Shown: positions 53,398 through 63,158 of the stretch, one piece after another | How the letters are laid out: each line of letters starts with the position of its first letter | Numbering within the stretch: the stretch's first letter is position 1 | Origin: Polaribacter sp. SA4-10 | GTDB lineage: Bacteria > Bacteroidota > Bacteroidia > Flavobacteriales > Flavobacteriaceae | DNA length: 64,000 bases | Reading direction: 5' to 3' | NCBI RefSeq assembly: GCF_002163835.1 | Contig: NZ_CP019331.1 | Coordinates: 2,641,001 to 2,705,000 of the forward strand | The notes under the pieces: model-generated | The model's input: only the letters and a program-made list of their open reading frames with translations | Database searches by the model: none | What the model was told of the DNA's origin: nothing | Made by a program: the position numbers and the translations under genes

Positions 53398-54120
53398 ATG
53401 AAAAAAGTAGTAAATGTCCTATCTGTAACAGGATTTATGTTTTTTGGAGCTATTCAATCAACTTTCGCACAAGAAGCAGCTGAAGAATCAAGAACTTTCC
53501 ACCAAGAATTAAAACTTCGTTTTATTGAAGGTGACCCAGGATTCATGGGAATTGTATTAGTAGCCTTAATATTAGGTTTAGCTATCGCAATTGAAAGAAT
53601 TATTTATTTAAACATGGCAACAACGAATACTAAGAAATTAGTAGCAAGTGTAGATGATGCTTTAAGTTCTGGTGGTATAGAAGCTGCAAAAGAAGTTTGT
53701 AGAAATTCTAAAGGACCAGTAGCATCTATCTTTTACCAAGGTTTAGATAGAGTAGACGAAGGAGTAGATGCAGCTGAAAAAGCAGTAGTCTCTTATGGAG
53801 GAGTTCAAATGGGACTTTTAGAGAAAAATGTATCATGGTTATCTTTATTTATCGCATTAGCACCAATGCTTGGTTTCATGGGAACTGTAATTGGTATGAT
53901 TGATGCTTTCGATAGAATTGCAGTAGCAAATGATATTTCTCCAGCTGTAGTTGCAGGTGGTATTAAAATTGCATTATTAACAACAGTATTTGGTTTAATA
54001 GTTGCAATTATCTTACAAATCTTTTATAATTATATCGTTTCTAAAATTGATAGTATTGTCAACAATATGGAAGACTCATCTATTCAATTAATCGATTTAT
54101 TAGTAAAATATAAAAAATAA
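53398..54120 (+). CDS. exbB: MotA/TolQ/ExbB proton channel protein
   Basis: A 240-residue inner-membrane channel subunit that uses proton flow to energise TonB or a Tol-like system. An N-terminal leader-like helix (about 5-25, ending in TFAQ), TM1 (about 50-66; GIVLVALILGLAIAIERIIYL) and two helices in the second half (NVSWLSLFIALAPMLGFMGTVIGMIDAF and AGGIKIALLTTVFGLIVAIILQIFYNYI) carry the ExbB signature. It is the first of four genes (spacing 8, 4 and 18 bases) with two ExbD genes downstream. Confidence 0.93.
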   Translation: MKKVVNVLSVTGFMFFGAIQSTFAQEAAEESRTFHQELKLRFIEGDPGFMGIVLVALILGLAIAIERIIYLNMATTNTKKLVASVDDALSSGGIEAAKEVCRNSKGPVASIFYQGLDRVDEGVDAAEKAVVSYGGVQMGLLEKNVSWLSLFIALAPMLGFMGTVIGMIDAFDRIAVANDISPAVVAGGIKIALLTTVFGLIVAIILQIFYNYIVSKIDSIVNNMEDSSIQLIDLLVKYKK

Positions 54121-54128
54121 TAATAATT

Positions 54129-54602
54129 ATGAAAGGTAATAATTTATCTAAAATATTAAATATTTTTATTGCAGTGATTGCTGTAATTGGAGGTTTTCTA
54201 TTTATTAGAATCTTTATGGTTGACGATGCAGATGCATTTAAAACTGATGTAGACCTTCAGAATGGTGTAATTAGCCCAATAATTTATTTTTCTACTTTCT
54301 TATTCATTGCAGCAGTAGTTATTACTTTAGCACTTTCTCTTTTGAGTATGATAAGAAATCCTGAAAATTTAAAAAAGGCTTTATTAGGAGTTGCTGTAAT
54401 GGCAGTTGTATTAGTCGTTGCTTATTTTATGGCAGATGATAATGCAGTTCTAGATACAGCAGGGAAAATACTTCCAGGAGGAGAAGCAGGTACAGCAACT
54501 AATAAATGGGTAGGTACAGGTATATATTATAGTATTGCATTAGGTTTAGTAGCAAGTCTATTTTTTGTATACGATTTATTAAAAGGATTAATAAAATCAT
54601 AA
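54129..54602 (+). CDS. Small membrane protein of the ExbB-ExbD operon
   Basis: A 157-residue protein with four hydrophobic helices (about 8-26, 50-73, 84-101 and 132-150) and short acidic periplasmic loops (FMVDDADAFKTDVDLQ, ADDNAVLDTAGKILPGGEAG). I recognise no domain. It lies between exbB and the first exbD with tight spacing, so it is probably an added subunit of that energy-transducing complex (inference). Confidence 0.7.
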   Translation: MKGNNLSKILNIFIAVIAVIGGFLFIRIFMVDDADAFKTDVDLQNGVISPIIYFSTFLFIAAVVITLALSLLSMIRNPENLKKALLGVAVMAVVLVVAYFMADDNAVLDTAGKILPGGEAGTATNKWVGTGIYYSIALGLVASLFFVYDLLKGLIKS

Positions 54603-54606
54603 ACTT

Positions 54607-55227
54607 ATGGCAAGAAGAGAGAATCCAGAAATTAATGCAGGTTCTATGGCAGATATTGCCTTCTTGTTATTGATCTTTTTCTTAGTAACTACTACAATGA
54701 ATGTGGATTCAGGAGTTTCAAAAAAACTATCTGAAAAACCACCTGCAGATTATGTACCGCCAGTTATTAAAGAAAAAAACATCTTTGAAGTTAATATTAA
54801 CAGAAATAATGAGCTTTTAGTTGAAGGCGAAAGATTGGATGTTAAAAATTTAAAAGATGCTGCTATTGCTTTTATAGATAATGGTGGAGGTGATGGTAAA
54901 GTTGAAAACGGAGTAGCTACAGGACCTTGTACGTATTGTAAAGGGGAAAGAAGTGAATCTTCTTCAGACCATCCAAACAAAGCTATTATTTCTGTACAAA
55001 GTGATAGATTAACAGAATATGGTACTTATATTATAGTACAAAATGAATTGTTAAGAGCTTATGGAGACTTAAGAAATAGACTATGTTTAGAAAAATATAG
55101 AGTTCCTTTTTCTGAGCTAGAAGAAGCTTATAAAGATGACAAGAACAATGAAGCTTTAAAGAAAAAAGTTGAAGATATCAAAACTAGTTATCCTCAAATT
55201 ATTTCTGATGCAGAGCCAACAAATTAA
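54607..55227 (+). CDS. ExbD biopolymer transport protein, form 1
   Basis: A 206-residue ExbD. A single N-terminal membrane helix (about 15-31) holds the proton-carrying Asp (D16 in GSMADIAFLLLIFFLVTTTM). The periplasmic domain is longer than usual (E. coli ExbD is 141 residues) with an insertion around 92-125 rich in Gly and charged residues that has a pair of cysteines (C108 and C111 in GPCTYCKGERS). It works with the ExbB encoded two genes upstream. Confidence 0.9.
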   Translation: MARRENPEINAGSMADIAFLLLIFFLVTTTMNVDSGVSKKLSEKPPADYVPPVIKEKNIFEVNINRNNELLVEGERLDVKNLKDAAIAFIDNGGGDGKVENGVATGPCTYCKGERSESSSDHPNKAIISVQSDRLTEYGTYIIVQNELLRAYGDLRNRLCLEKYRVPFSELEEAYKDDKNNEALKKKVEDIKTSYPQIISDAEPTN

Positions 55228-55245
55228 TTTTTAAAAATAGAACAT

Positions 55246-55707
55246 ATGTCTAAATTTAGAAAAAAGAAGAAAGGAATGCCTGCAGTTAATACTGCTGCTT
55301 TACCAGACATCGTTTTTATGTTGTTATTTTTCTTTATGGTTACTACAACCATGAGAGAAACTGATTTAAAAATTGATAACCCAAGATTACCATCTGCTTC
55401 AGAAGTAAAAAAATTGGAGCACAAAAGTTTAGTGAGTACAATTTATGTTGGAAAATCTAAAGATGTAAAGCATGGTACAGGATTTAATAGAATTCAATTA
55501 AATGATAAAATAGCTAGTGCAGATGATGTTCCTTCGTTTATTATAAACGCAAGATCAAAAGTCTCTGAGGCAGAAGTTCCATTTATGACAACTTCTATTA
55601 AAGCAGATAAAGAGTCTAATGTTGGTACTATTACAGACATTAGATTAAAGTTAAGAGATGTAAATGCTCTTAAAATTAGTTATTCAGCTTCAAAAAGCGC
55701 TAATTAA
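55246..55707 (+). CDS. ExbD biopolymer transport protein, form 2
   Basis: A 153-residue ExbD of normal size: short basic N-terminus (FRKKKKGMP), membrane helix with D21 in AALPDIVFMLLFFFMVTTTM, and a periplasmic domain without the insertion of form 1. Two different ExbD proteins per operon are common in Bacteroidota and may form a mixed dimer inside the ExbB ring (inference). A strong terminator follows. Confidence 0.92.
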   Translation: MSKFRKKKKGMPAVNTAALPDIVFMLLFFFMVTTTMRETDLKIDNPRLPSASEVKKLEHKSLVSTIYVGKSKDVKHGTGFNRIQLNDKIASADDVPSFIINARSKVSEAEVPFMTTSIKADKESNVGTITDIRLKLRDVNALKISYSASKSAN

Positions 55708-55726
55708 TTTAGAAATAATATTTTCT

Positions 55727-55771
55727 AAAAAAGGGGGTAATTCATTTGAATTATCCCTTTTTTTTTATGAA
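55727..55771 (+). terminator. Rho-independent terminator of the ExbB-ExbD operon
   Basis: A long stem (AAAAAAGGG, GTAATTC / GAATTAT, CCCTTTTTT) with a four-base loop and nine T residues. Confidence 0.85.
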
Positions 55772-55860
55772 TTAAATTCAGCTTTTAGAAATAGCAATAT
55801 TTATTATAAATAATTTATTCTTTATGAAATATTGTATCTTTATAACTCGTTTATAATACA

Positions 55861-56538
55861 ATGAATAGAATTCTAATTTTTCTGATTTTTCTTTTAATTT
55901 CATCAATTTCTTTTGGCCAAAAAGATTCTTTACTACTAGGAAGTAGATATGCAGATGACCAAGTTTATGCATCAATTTCTTACACGCAATTCTTTGACCA
56001 ACCATCAGTAATAACAAAAAGTAATTTTTCTTATGGAGTATCTATAGGGTTTCTAAAAGATTTTATTTTAAATAAAAAAGGGAGTGTTTCTTTTGCATTA
56101 GGAATTGGTTATGGCTATGATGTTTTTAACCATGAATTAAAAGTTGAAGAGAGTAACAATGAAACTGTTTTTAGCACTGATAATACAATAACTTCTAATA
56201 TTTTTAAAGCTCATAATTTAGAACTTCCTATTGAGCTAAGGTGGAGGACTTCTACTTCAAATAAATATGATTTTTGGAGGATTTATGGTGGTGTGAAATT
56301 TATTTATAACACGTCTAATTCTTTCCAGTATATAGATGTTAATAACATGGATTTTAAATACTTAAATGTTTCAGCTTATAATAAACTGCAATATGGTTTA
56401 ACACTTTCTGCAGGTTATGATAAATTTAATATGAATATCTTTTATGGTTTAACACCTATTTTTAATGATGCTAATATTGAGGGTGAGAAAATAGAAACCA
56501 AAGTTATAAAATTTGGTCTTATACTTTATCTTTTATAA
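55861..56538 (+). CDS. PorT-like outer-membrane beta-barrel protein
   Basis: A 225-residue protein with signal peptide (ILIFLIFLLISSISFGQ) and regular amphipathic strands (NFSYGVSIGFLKDFIL, VSFALGIGYGYDVFN, NLELPIELRWRTS, FWRIYGGVKFIYN, LQYGLTLSAGYDKFNMNIFYGLTPIF), ending KVIKFGLILYLL. It matches the PorT / outer-membrane beta-barrel family. PorT itself takes part in type IX secretion, but many paralogues do not, so that role is only possible. It lies after the ExbB-ExbD operon and overlaps, tail to tail, the membrane protein gene on the other strand by 6 bases. Confidence 0.78.
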   Translation: MNRILIFLIFLLISSISFGQKDSLLLGSRYADDQVYASISYTQFFDQPSVITKSNFSYGVSIGFLKDFILNKKGSVSFALGIGYGYDVFNHELKVEESNNETVFSTDNTITSNIFKAHNLELPIELRWRTSTSNKYDFWRIYGGVKFIYNTSNSFQYIDVNNMDFKYLNVSAYNKLQYGLTLSAGYDKFNMNIFYGLTPIFNDANIEGEKIETKVIKFGLILYLL

Positions 56539-57132
56539 AAAATAGAATACAAGAAAAGGAGATATAAACCCTAAGAAGAAACCTAAATATATTTCTTTAT
56601 CATTGTGAGCTTTTAAATTTAACCTTGCAGTAGCAAGTACTCCTGAGAGTAAAAAGGCTATTATTATAATTAAAATATAATTCTTTGAGTATGTTATTCC
56701 TAAAACGATAAAGAACCCTGTAAAAATACCTAATGATAATAAATGGATACTTGTTTTAAATTGAAAAGAAAATAGAATGTAAATAAAAACTAACCCTGTA
56801 GTGGTAGCATAGAACAATAGTCCTATATCTCTTATATTAGATACGTTGTACAACGTGTTTCCTAATAAGTAGAACAACACAATCATCATTGCAACAGGTA
56901 TTTTCCTTTCTTTAATACTAGTAACGTTAAACGATTTTATGAGTTTTATCTTTTTAAATAATATTAAAATAAATAAAGGGATAAGATATGTTGTAACAAA
57001 TATTAGAACTAAAACACTTAGTTCTTGTTTACTTCCAAGGTTATTAGGTAGTAATAAGAAATAGAGAAGTATACCTATTGTAGGAATTACAATGGGATGT
57101 AAAATTACAGATATATACTTATAAAACTTCAT
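56533..57132 (-). CDS. Uncharacterised membrane protein downstream of rpoN
   Basis: A 199-residue protein with about six membrane helices and few polar loops (YISVILHPIVIPTIGILLYFLLLP, VLVLIFVTTYLIPLFILILF, FILIIIIAFLLSGVLATARLNLKAHNDKEIYLGFFLGFISPFLVFYF). The last part, ATARLNLKAHNDKEIYLGFFLG, faintly resembles PAP2-type phosphatases, but the catalytic motif is incomplete. The ATG shares a base with the rpoN stop, so it is coupled to rpoN. The function is unknown. Confidence 0.7.
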   Translation of the reverse strand: MKFYKYISVILHPIVIPTIGILLYFLLLPNNLGSKQELSVLVLIFVTTYLIPLFILILFKKIKLIKSFNVTSIKERKIPVAMMIVLFYLLGNTLYNVSNIRDIGLLFYATTTGLVFIYILFSFQFKTSIHLLSLGIFTGFFIVLGITYSKNYILIIIIAFLLSGVLATARLNLKAHNDKEIYLGFFLGFISPFLVFYFL

Positions 57133-58589
57133 TAAATCTCTTTACGTAAACGTGCTACAGGTAAATCTAATTGCTCTCTATATTTAGCAACAGTTCTTCT
57201 AGCAATTGGATACCCTTTTTCTTTTAAAATATTTGCTAGTTTTTCATCAGTTAATGGTTTCTTTTTATTTTCTTCTAAAATTACAGTTTCAAGTATTTTT
57301 TTAATTTCTTTTGTAGAAACATCTTCACCTTGGTCATTTTTCATTGATTCCGAAAAGAATTCTTTAATCAATTTTGTGCCATAAGGTGTAGAAACATATT
57401 TGCTATTTGCAACTCTAGAAACCGTAGAAACATCCATCTGAATTTTATCTGCAATATCTTTTAATATCATAGGTTTTAACTTGCGTTCATCACCAGTTAA
57501 AAAATAATCATATTGATAATGCATAATTGTATTCATGGTTACAAATAAAGTTTGCTGACGTTGTTTAATTGCGTCAATAAACCATTTTGCAGAATCTAAT
57601 TTTTGCTTAATAAAAAATACTGCATCTTTTTGCGACTTACTTTTTATAGTAGATTCTTGATACCCTTTTAACATATTGTTATATTCTCTAGAAATATGTA
57701 ATTCAGGCGCATTTCTAGAGTTTAAAGTAAGATCTAATTCGCCATCTATGATTTTAATAGAAAAATCGGGTACTATTTGTTCTGCAATTTTATTATTACC
57801 TGCATATGAACTACCAGGTTTAGGGTTTAATTTAGAAATCTCTTTATTAATTTCTTTTAATTCATCTTCAGAAATATTAAATTTTTCTTGAAGCTTAACA
57901 TAATGTTTCTTAACAAAGTGGTCAAAAGCAGATTCTAATACATCTATAGATAAACTTCTAATTTTATTACTTTCTTTAGATTTTAATTGATTGATAAGAC
58001 ATTCTTTTAAATTTCTTGCTCCAACTCCTACTGGATCTAGCGTATGTACAACATCCTTTAAGATAGAAATTACTTTTTCTTCAGTTGTAAATACATTTGC
58101 AGTAAAAGCTAAGTCATCTACTAAATCAATAATTTCTCTTCTAATGTATCCACTATCATCTATACTTCCAACTAAGAATTCTGCAATAGAACGTTCTTCA
58201 TCGTTTAAACGAAATGTATTTAATTGGTTTTTTAAAGACTGATGAAAAGTAGTTCCAGATGCATAAGGCATTGATTTTTCTTCATCATCTGCAGAATAAT
58301 TGTTTGCTTGAGTTTTGTAGCTAGGAGTGTCATCATCACTTAAATACTCATCAATATTTATATCATCTGCATCTGTTTTTTCAGTACCCTCATCATCAAA
58401 TTCATTAGATAAATCCTCGTCAAAAGAGTCAGATTCATCTTTACCAGTATCTAGTGCTGGATTTTCCTCAATCTCTTGTTTTAAACGTTCTTCAAAAGCC
58501 TGTGTTGGCAATTGAATTAGTTTCATCAACTGAATTTGTTGAGGAGATAATTTTTGTAAGAGTTTATATTGTAAACCTTGTTTTAGCAT
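57132..58589 (-). CDS. rpoN: RNA polymerase sigma-54 factor
   Basis: A 485-residue sigma factor needing enhancer-binding ATPases. The Gln/Leu-rich region I is at the N-terminus (LQYKLLQKLSPQQIQLMKLIQLP), followed by an acidic region II (about 40-110), the core-binding domain (SIDDSGYIRREIIDLVDDL, LDPVGVGARNLKECLINQL) and the DNA-binding part with the RpoN box ARRTVAKYREQL near the C-terminus. Its stop overlaps the start of the membrane protein gene. Confidence 0.96.
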   Translation of the reverse strand: MLKQGLQYKLLQKLSPQQIQLMKLIQLPTQAFEERLKQEIEENPALDTGKDESDSFDEDLSNEFDDEGTEKTDADDINIDEYLSDDDTPSYKTQANNYSADDEEKSMPYASGTTFHQSLKNQLNTFRLNDEERSIAEFLVGSIDDSGYIRREIIDLVDDLAFTANVFTTEEKVISILKDVVHTLDPVGVGARNLKECLINQLKSKESNKIRSLSIDVLESAFDHFVKKHYVKLQEKFNISEDELKEINKEISKLNPKPGSSYAGNNKIAEQIVPDFSIKIIDGELDLTLNSRNAPELHISREYNNMLKGYQESTIKSKSQKDAVFFIKQKLDSAKWFIDAIKQRQQTLFVTMNTIMHYQYDYFLTGDERKLKPMILKDIADKIQMDVSTVSRVANSKYVSTPYGTKLIKEFFSESMKNDQGEDVSTKEIKKILETVILEENKKKPLTDEKLANILKEKGYPIARRTVAKYREQLDLPVARLRKEI

Positions 58590-58613
58590 AGAATTAAAGA
58601 TACAAAAATCTAA

Positions 58614-60047
58614 TTAAAATTCTGCGTTTTGTGGCGTTCTTGGAAACGGAATTACGTCTCTAATATTTCCCATTCCTGTTGTAAATTGAACCAAACGTTC
58701 AAAACCTAAACCAAAACCAGAATGAACTGCCGTACCAAATTTACGTAAATCTAAATACCACCAAACTTCTTTTTCATCAATTCCCATGGCTTTAATTTTT
58801 TCAAGTAAAACATCATAGCGTTCTTCTCTTTGAGAACCACCAACAATTTCACCAATTCCAGGAAATAAAACATCCATAGCTCTTACTGTTTTTCCATCAT
58901 CATTTAAACGCATGTAAAATGCTTTAATATCTGCAGGATAATCAAATAAAATTACGGGGCATTTAAAGTGTTTTTCAACTAAAAAACGCTCGTGTTCAGA
59001 TTGTAAATCTACTCCCCATTCATTAATTGGATATTGAAATTTCTTCTTTTTATTTGGTTTTGAATTACGTAAAATATCAATAGCTTCAGTATATGAAACA
59101 CGTTTAAAGTTATTATCTATAACAAATTTTAGTTTTTCTAACAAACTCATATCGCTTCTTTCAGCTTGAGGTTTGCTTTTTTCTTCTTGCGTTAAACGTT
59201 GGTCTAAGAAAGCCAAATCATCTTTACAGTGTTCTAAAGCATAACTTAAAACAGATTTAATAAAGTCTTCAGATAAATCCATGTTTCCATCTAAATCCAT
59301 AAATGCAACTTCTGGTTCTATCATCCAAAACTCAGCCAAATGACGTGTTGTATTTGAGTTTTCTGCTCTAAAAGTAGGTCCAAAAGTATACGCTTTACCT
59401 AAAGCCATTGCAAAGGTTTCTGCTTCTAATTGTCCAGAAACAGTTAAGTTTGTTTCTTTTCCAAAAAAATCTTTAGAAAAATCTATTTTGCCATCTTCTG
59501 TTACTGGAGCTTTGTTGTCTTCAAAATTGGTAACTCTAAACATTTCACCTGCTCCTTCAGCATCAGAACCAGTAATAATTGGCGTATTTACATAGTTAAA
59601 TCCGTTTTCTTGAAAATATTTATGAACCGCAAAAGAGAGTTTAGAACGTACACGCATTATAGCGCCAAATGTGTTTGTTCTTACACGTAAATGTGCATTT
59701 TCTCTTAAAAATTCGAAACTATGTTTTTTAGGCTGAATAGGATATTCATCAGGATTACAATCACCAAGAATTTCAATTTCTGAAACTTGAATTTCCACAG
59801 ATTGACCTTTTCCTTGACTCTCTGCTAATATCCCTTTAATAGAAATTGCAGCACCAGTTGTAATTCTTTTTAGTATTTCTTCTGATGTGTTTTCAAAATC
59901 GATAACACATTGAATATTATTAATTGTTGAACCATCATTTATAGCAATAAAACGATTACTTCTAAAAGTTCTAACCCAACCTTTTAAATGTACTTCTTGT
60001 AAAAATGCATCTGATTTTAATATTTCGGCAACGTTTCTTTTCATCAT
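58614..60047 (-). CDS. asnS: Asparagine--tRNA ligase
   Basis: A 477-residue class II aminoacyl-tRNA synthetase. The N-terminal OB fold ([33 protein letters not shown]) binds the anticodon. Class II motifs follow: motif 2 [25 protein letters not shown] and motif 3 [41 protein letters not shown] and the last residues tell AsnRS from AspRS. Start ATG at 60047 or the next codon, also ATG. Confidence 0.97.
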   Translation of the reverse strand: MMKRNVAEILKSDAFLQEVHLKGWVRTFRSNRFIAINDGSTINNIQCVIDFENTSEEILKRITTGAAISIKGILAESQGKGQSVEIQVSEIEILGDCNPDEYPIQPKKHSFEFLRENAHLRVRTNTFGAIMRVRSKLSFAVHKYFQENGFNYVNTPIITGSDAEGAGEMFRVTNFEDNKAPVTEDGKIDFSKDFFGKETNLTVSGQLEAETFAMALGKAYTFGPTFRAENSNTTRHLAEFWMIEPEVAFMDLDGNMDLSEDFIKSVLSYALEHCKDDLAFLDQRLTQEEKSKPQAERSDMSLLEKLKFVIDNNFKRVSYTEAIDILRNSKPNKKKKFQYPINEWGVDLQSEHERFLVEKHFKCPVILFDYPADIKAFYMRLNDDGKTVRAMDVLFPGIGEIVGGSQREERYDVLLEKIKAMGIDEKEVWWYLDLRKFGTAVHSGFGLGFERLVQFTTGMGNIRDVIPFPRTPQNAEF

Positions 60048-60101
60048 CTTTAATATATTATTATGCGAATAAAGTCTTTTATGTAAAGAAACAAAGATAA
60101 T

Positions 60102-62480
60102 TTATTTTTCTTTGTTTTTTTCTTCCTTTGGGGGGAAAATTTTCATTGCAGGCTCTTTAAAAACTTTCTTATTTGCTATTTTCTTTTCAAAAGTTAATAG
60201 TAATGAAGGTAATAAAAGTAAATTAGAAACCATTGCTAATAAAAGTGTAACGGAGACTAATCCTCCTAATGCTATTGTGCCTCCAAAACTAGAAAGTGTA
60301 AACACTAAAAAGCCAAAAAATAGAACAATTGAAGTATAAAACATACTTACACCTGTTTCACGTAAAGCGGAGTACACTGAAGGTTTTATTCGCCATTTAT
60401 TTGCAATTAACTCTTGTCTGTATTTTGCTAAAAAGTGAATCGTATCATCTACAGAAATTCCAAATGCAATACTAAACACTAAAATTGTGGATGGTTTTAT
60501 AGGAATATCTAAAAAGCCCATTAAACCCGCTGTAATTAAAAGTGGTAACATATTTGGAATAAGTGAAATCAAAATCATCTGAGGAGATCTAAACATCCAA
60601 GCCATAAAAATTGCAATTAATAAAATGGCTAATGATAATGATATTACTAAATTTTTGATTAAATAATTTGTTCCCTTTATAAAAACCAAAGCTTTTCCTG
60701 TAACAGAAACAGTATAATTTTCTGAAGGAAATTCCTTATTAATAACAGTCTTTAATCGCTCTTGAATAACATCCATTTTTTCAGTTCCAATGTCTTTCAT
60801 AAACGTAGTAATTCTTGCATAACGTCCCGTAGAGTCTACGAAGCTTTTTAGCATTCCTGCATTGCTATCAGAGTTTTTGGTATAAGAAAAAATATAACTT
60901 TGTTCTTGACTTGTAGGTAGTTGATAATATTTTGGATTTCCTTTATAATAGGCCTGTTTAGAGTATTTTACCAAGTTAACAACAGAGATGGGTTTAGATA
61001 ATTCAGGAAAATTTTCAATAACTTCATTAATTTTATCCATCTTTTTTAAGGTGGATAACTTCATAACTCCTTTATCTTTCTTTGTGTCAATTAAAATTTC
61101 TAAAGGCATAATACCACCAAACTCTTTTTCAAAGAATTTTATGTCTTTATAAAACTCTAAACCTTTTGGCATGTCTTCTATTAAACTTCCAGAAACTCTA
61201 ATTTGATAAACCCCAATTATACCTAAAATAATAAAAAGTACTGTAGCAAAATAAATAGTAATACGTTGCTTTTTCACCATAGATTCCATCCAGTTTACAA
61301 CATTTTCTATCCACTTTCTTTCAAGGTGATTTAAATGTTTTTTCTTAGGCAGCGGCATAAAACTGTAGATAATAGGAATTATCAATAGCGCTAAAATAAA
61401 AATACTAATAATATTTACGGAAGCTAGAATACCAAATTCTCTAAGTAAGCTACTTTTTACAAAAACAAAAGTTGCAAAACCAGATGCAGTGGTAATATTT
61501 GTCATTAAAGTAGCATTTCCAATTTTGGAAATTACACGTTGCAGCGATTTTGCTTGATTACCGTGCTTTTTTACTTCTTGCTGGTATTTATTGATGAGAA
61601 ATACTGCATTAGGAACTCCAATAACAATTATTAAGGGAGGAATTAGCGCAGATAATACTGTGATTTCATATCGGAATAAACCAATAAAACCAAATGCCCA
61701 AACAACCCCAATTAAGACCACCAAAAGTGTTATGAAAGTTGCTCTAAAAGACCTGAAAAAGAAGAAGAAAATAACTGCAGTAATGCCTAAGGCACCACCA
61801 ACAAACAGTATAATTTCATCTTGTATGTTTTGTGCATTTAAAGTTCTTATATAGGGCATTCCAGATACACGAACATCTAAATTAGTATCTTTCTCAAACT
61901 GTTTTATGGTTGGCTTTAATACATCAAAAATGAAATCTCTACGTTTTGGAGTATTTATAATCTCTTTTTTTATATAAATAGCAGTTTGTAGTGTTCCTGT
62001 TTCTTTATTGTAAAGTAAATTATCGTAAAATGGGAGTTTCTCAAAAAGTTGTTTCTTAATTTCTAAAACTTCTTCTGATGTTGTAGGATCTCCTTCGTAC
62101 AAAGGTTCTAGAACAAATTTTCTATTTTTTCTATCTGCTTTTAATTTTTGAACATCAGCAATAGATAATGTGAAATCAATTTCATCTAGCTCCTCAAACT
62201 TTTTTACTAAATTATTCCAAGCATTAAATTTTTTGGGTGTGAAAACCGTAGAATCTTTAACGCCTAGTATGACTAAATTTCCTTCTTCTCCAAAAATTTC
62301 TAGAAATTTATTATACTCCAAGTTTGCTTCATGATCTTCTGGTAAAAGATTTGCTTCTGTATATGAGAATTTCATATACTTCATTTGAGAAGCTAAAAAA
62401 CCTGTTATAATGGCAATTATTAATAGTACCAAATAACGGTTTCTTAAGATAATACCAGCAACTTTAGTCCAGAAATTCAT
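60102..62480 (-). CDS. RND/MMPL-family transporter
   Basis: A 792-residue inner-membrane exporter with twelve helices in two repeats, each a helix, a large periplasmic domain and five helices. Repeat 1: IILRNRYLVLLIIAIITGFLAS, then ITVLSALIPPLIIVIGVPNAVFLINKY. Repeat 2 includes STILVFSIAFGISVDDTIHFLAKYRQEL, the helix with the two acidic residues of proton relay. The protein is in the MMPL/HAE3 branch, whose members move lipids or hopanoids rather than drugs; substrate unknown. It lies between frr and asnS on the same strand. Confidence 0.9.
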   Translation of the reverse strand: MNFWTKVAGIILRNRYLVLLIIAIITGFLASQMKYMKFSYTEANLLPEDHEANLEYNKFLEIFGEEGNLVILGVKDSTVFTPKKFNAWNNLVKKFEELDEIDFTLSIADVQKLKADRKNRKFVLEPLYEGDPTTSEEVLEIKKQLFEKLPFYDNLLYNKETGTLQTAIYIKKEIINTPKRRDFIFDVLKPTIKQFEKDTNLDVRVSGMPYIRTLNAQNIQDEIILFVGGALGITAVIFFFFFRSFRATFITLLVVLIGVVWAFGFIGLFRYEITVLSALIPPLIIVIGVPNAVFLINKYQQEVKKHGNQAKSLQRVISKIGNATLMTNITTASGFATFVFVKSSLLREFGILASVNIISIFILALLIIPIIYSFMPLPKKKHLNHLERKWIENVVNWMESMVKKQRITIYFATVLFIILGIIGVYQIRVSGSLIEDMPKGLEFYKDIKFFEKEFGGIMPLEILIDTKKDKGVMKLSTLKKMDKINEVIENFPELSKPISVVNLVKYSKQAYYKGNPKYYQLPTSQEQSYIFSYTKNSDSNAGMLKSFVDSTGRYARITTFMKDIGTEKMDVIQERLKTVINKEFPSENYTVSVTGKALVFIKGTNYLIKNLVISLSLAILLIAIFMAWMFRSPQMILISLIPNMLPLLITAGLMGFLDIPIKPSTILVFSIAFGISVDDTIHFLAKYRQELIANKWRIKPSVYSALRETGVSMFYTSIVLFFGFLVFTLSSFGGTIALGGLVSVTLLLAMVSNLLLLPSLLLTFEKKIANKKVFKEPAMKIFPPKEEKNKEK

Positions 62481-62529
62481 TTAGAAAAATTTTATGCAAA
62501 GGTAATTAAATTGTATTCGTGTTTAAACA

Positions 62530-62560
62530 AAAAAAGAGTGTTGTTAAACACCCTTTTTTT
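62530..62560 (-). terminator. Rho-independent terminator of frr
   Basis: GTGTT / AACAC stem extended by A5 and T7 across one mismatch; it lies 17 bases after the frr stop on the minus strand and separates pyrH-frr from the RND gene. Confidence 0.7.
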
Positions 62561-62576
62561 ATGATAAATGGTTTTT

Positions 62577-63131
62577 TTAAACCTTCATTATGTCTACTTC
62601 TTTTAAAGAAAATTTTGCCTCAATGTCTTTTACATGAGCATCTGTTAATTTTTGTACATCATCTTCTGCTATCTTCTTCATATCATCAGATATGTCTGCT
62701 TTCTTTATGTCGTTATTTGCATCTTTACGTGCGTTTCTAATACCAACTTTAGCATGTTCGGCTTCAGCCTTAGCTTGTTTTGCTAAATCCCTTCTTCGTT
62801 CTTCTGTTAATGGCGGAACATTAATCATAATAATATCACCATTGTTCATTGGGTTAAAACCTAAATTTGCTAATTGAATTGCTTTTTCAATTTCTTGCAG
62901 CATATTTTTCTCCCAAGGTTGAATGCTAATTGTTCTAGGATCTGGTGTGCTTACGTTGGCAATTTGACTTAAAGGAGTTTGTGCTCCATAATAATTCACC
63001 ATAACATTTATTAACATTGATGGTGATGCTTTACCAGCTCTAATAGCACGTAATTCTTTTGTTAAATGCTCTATGGCATTATTCATTGCTTCTTTAGCAG
63101 TGTCTAGTATAAATTCAGTTTCTTCGTTCAC
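62577..63131 (-). CDS. frr: Ribosome recycling factor
   Basis: A 184-residue factor that, with EF-G, splits ribosomes after termination. Family segments: AIEHLTKELRAIRAGKASPSML, DPRTISIQPWEKNMLQEIEKAI and GDIIMINVPPLTEERRRDLAKQAKAEAEHAKVGIRNARKDAN. The start codon is GTG at 63131. It follows pyrH by 27 bases, the usual order rpsB-tsf-pyrH-frr. Confidence 0.96.
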   Translation of the reverse strand: MNEETEFILDTAKEAMNNAIEHLTKELRAIRAGKASPSMLINVMVNYYGAQTPLSQIANVSTPDPRTISIQPWEKNMLQEIEKAIQLANLGFNPMNNGDIIMINVPPLTEERRRDLAKQAKAEAEHAKVGIRNARKDANNDIKKADISDDMKKIAEDDVQKLTDAHVKDIEAKFSLKEVDIMKV

Positions 63132-63158
63132 CTTCAGTAATAATTTTAAAGATTATGA

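Noticed and set aside
55778..56017. 79-codon minus-strand frame at the start of the PorT-like gene
   Set aside because: It lies antisense to a signal peptide and strands of a well-supported gene and has no recognisable content.
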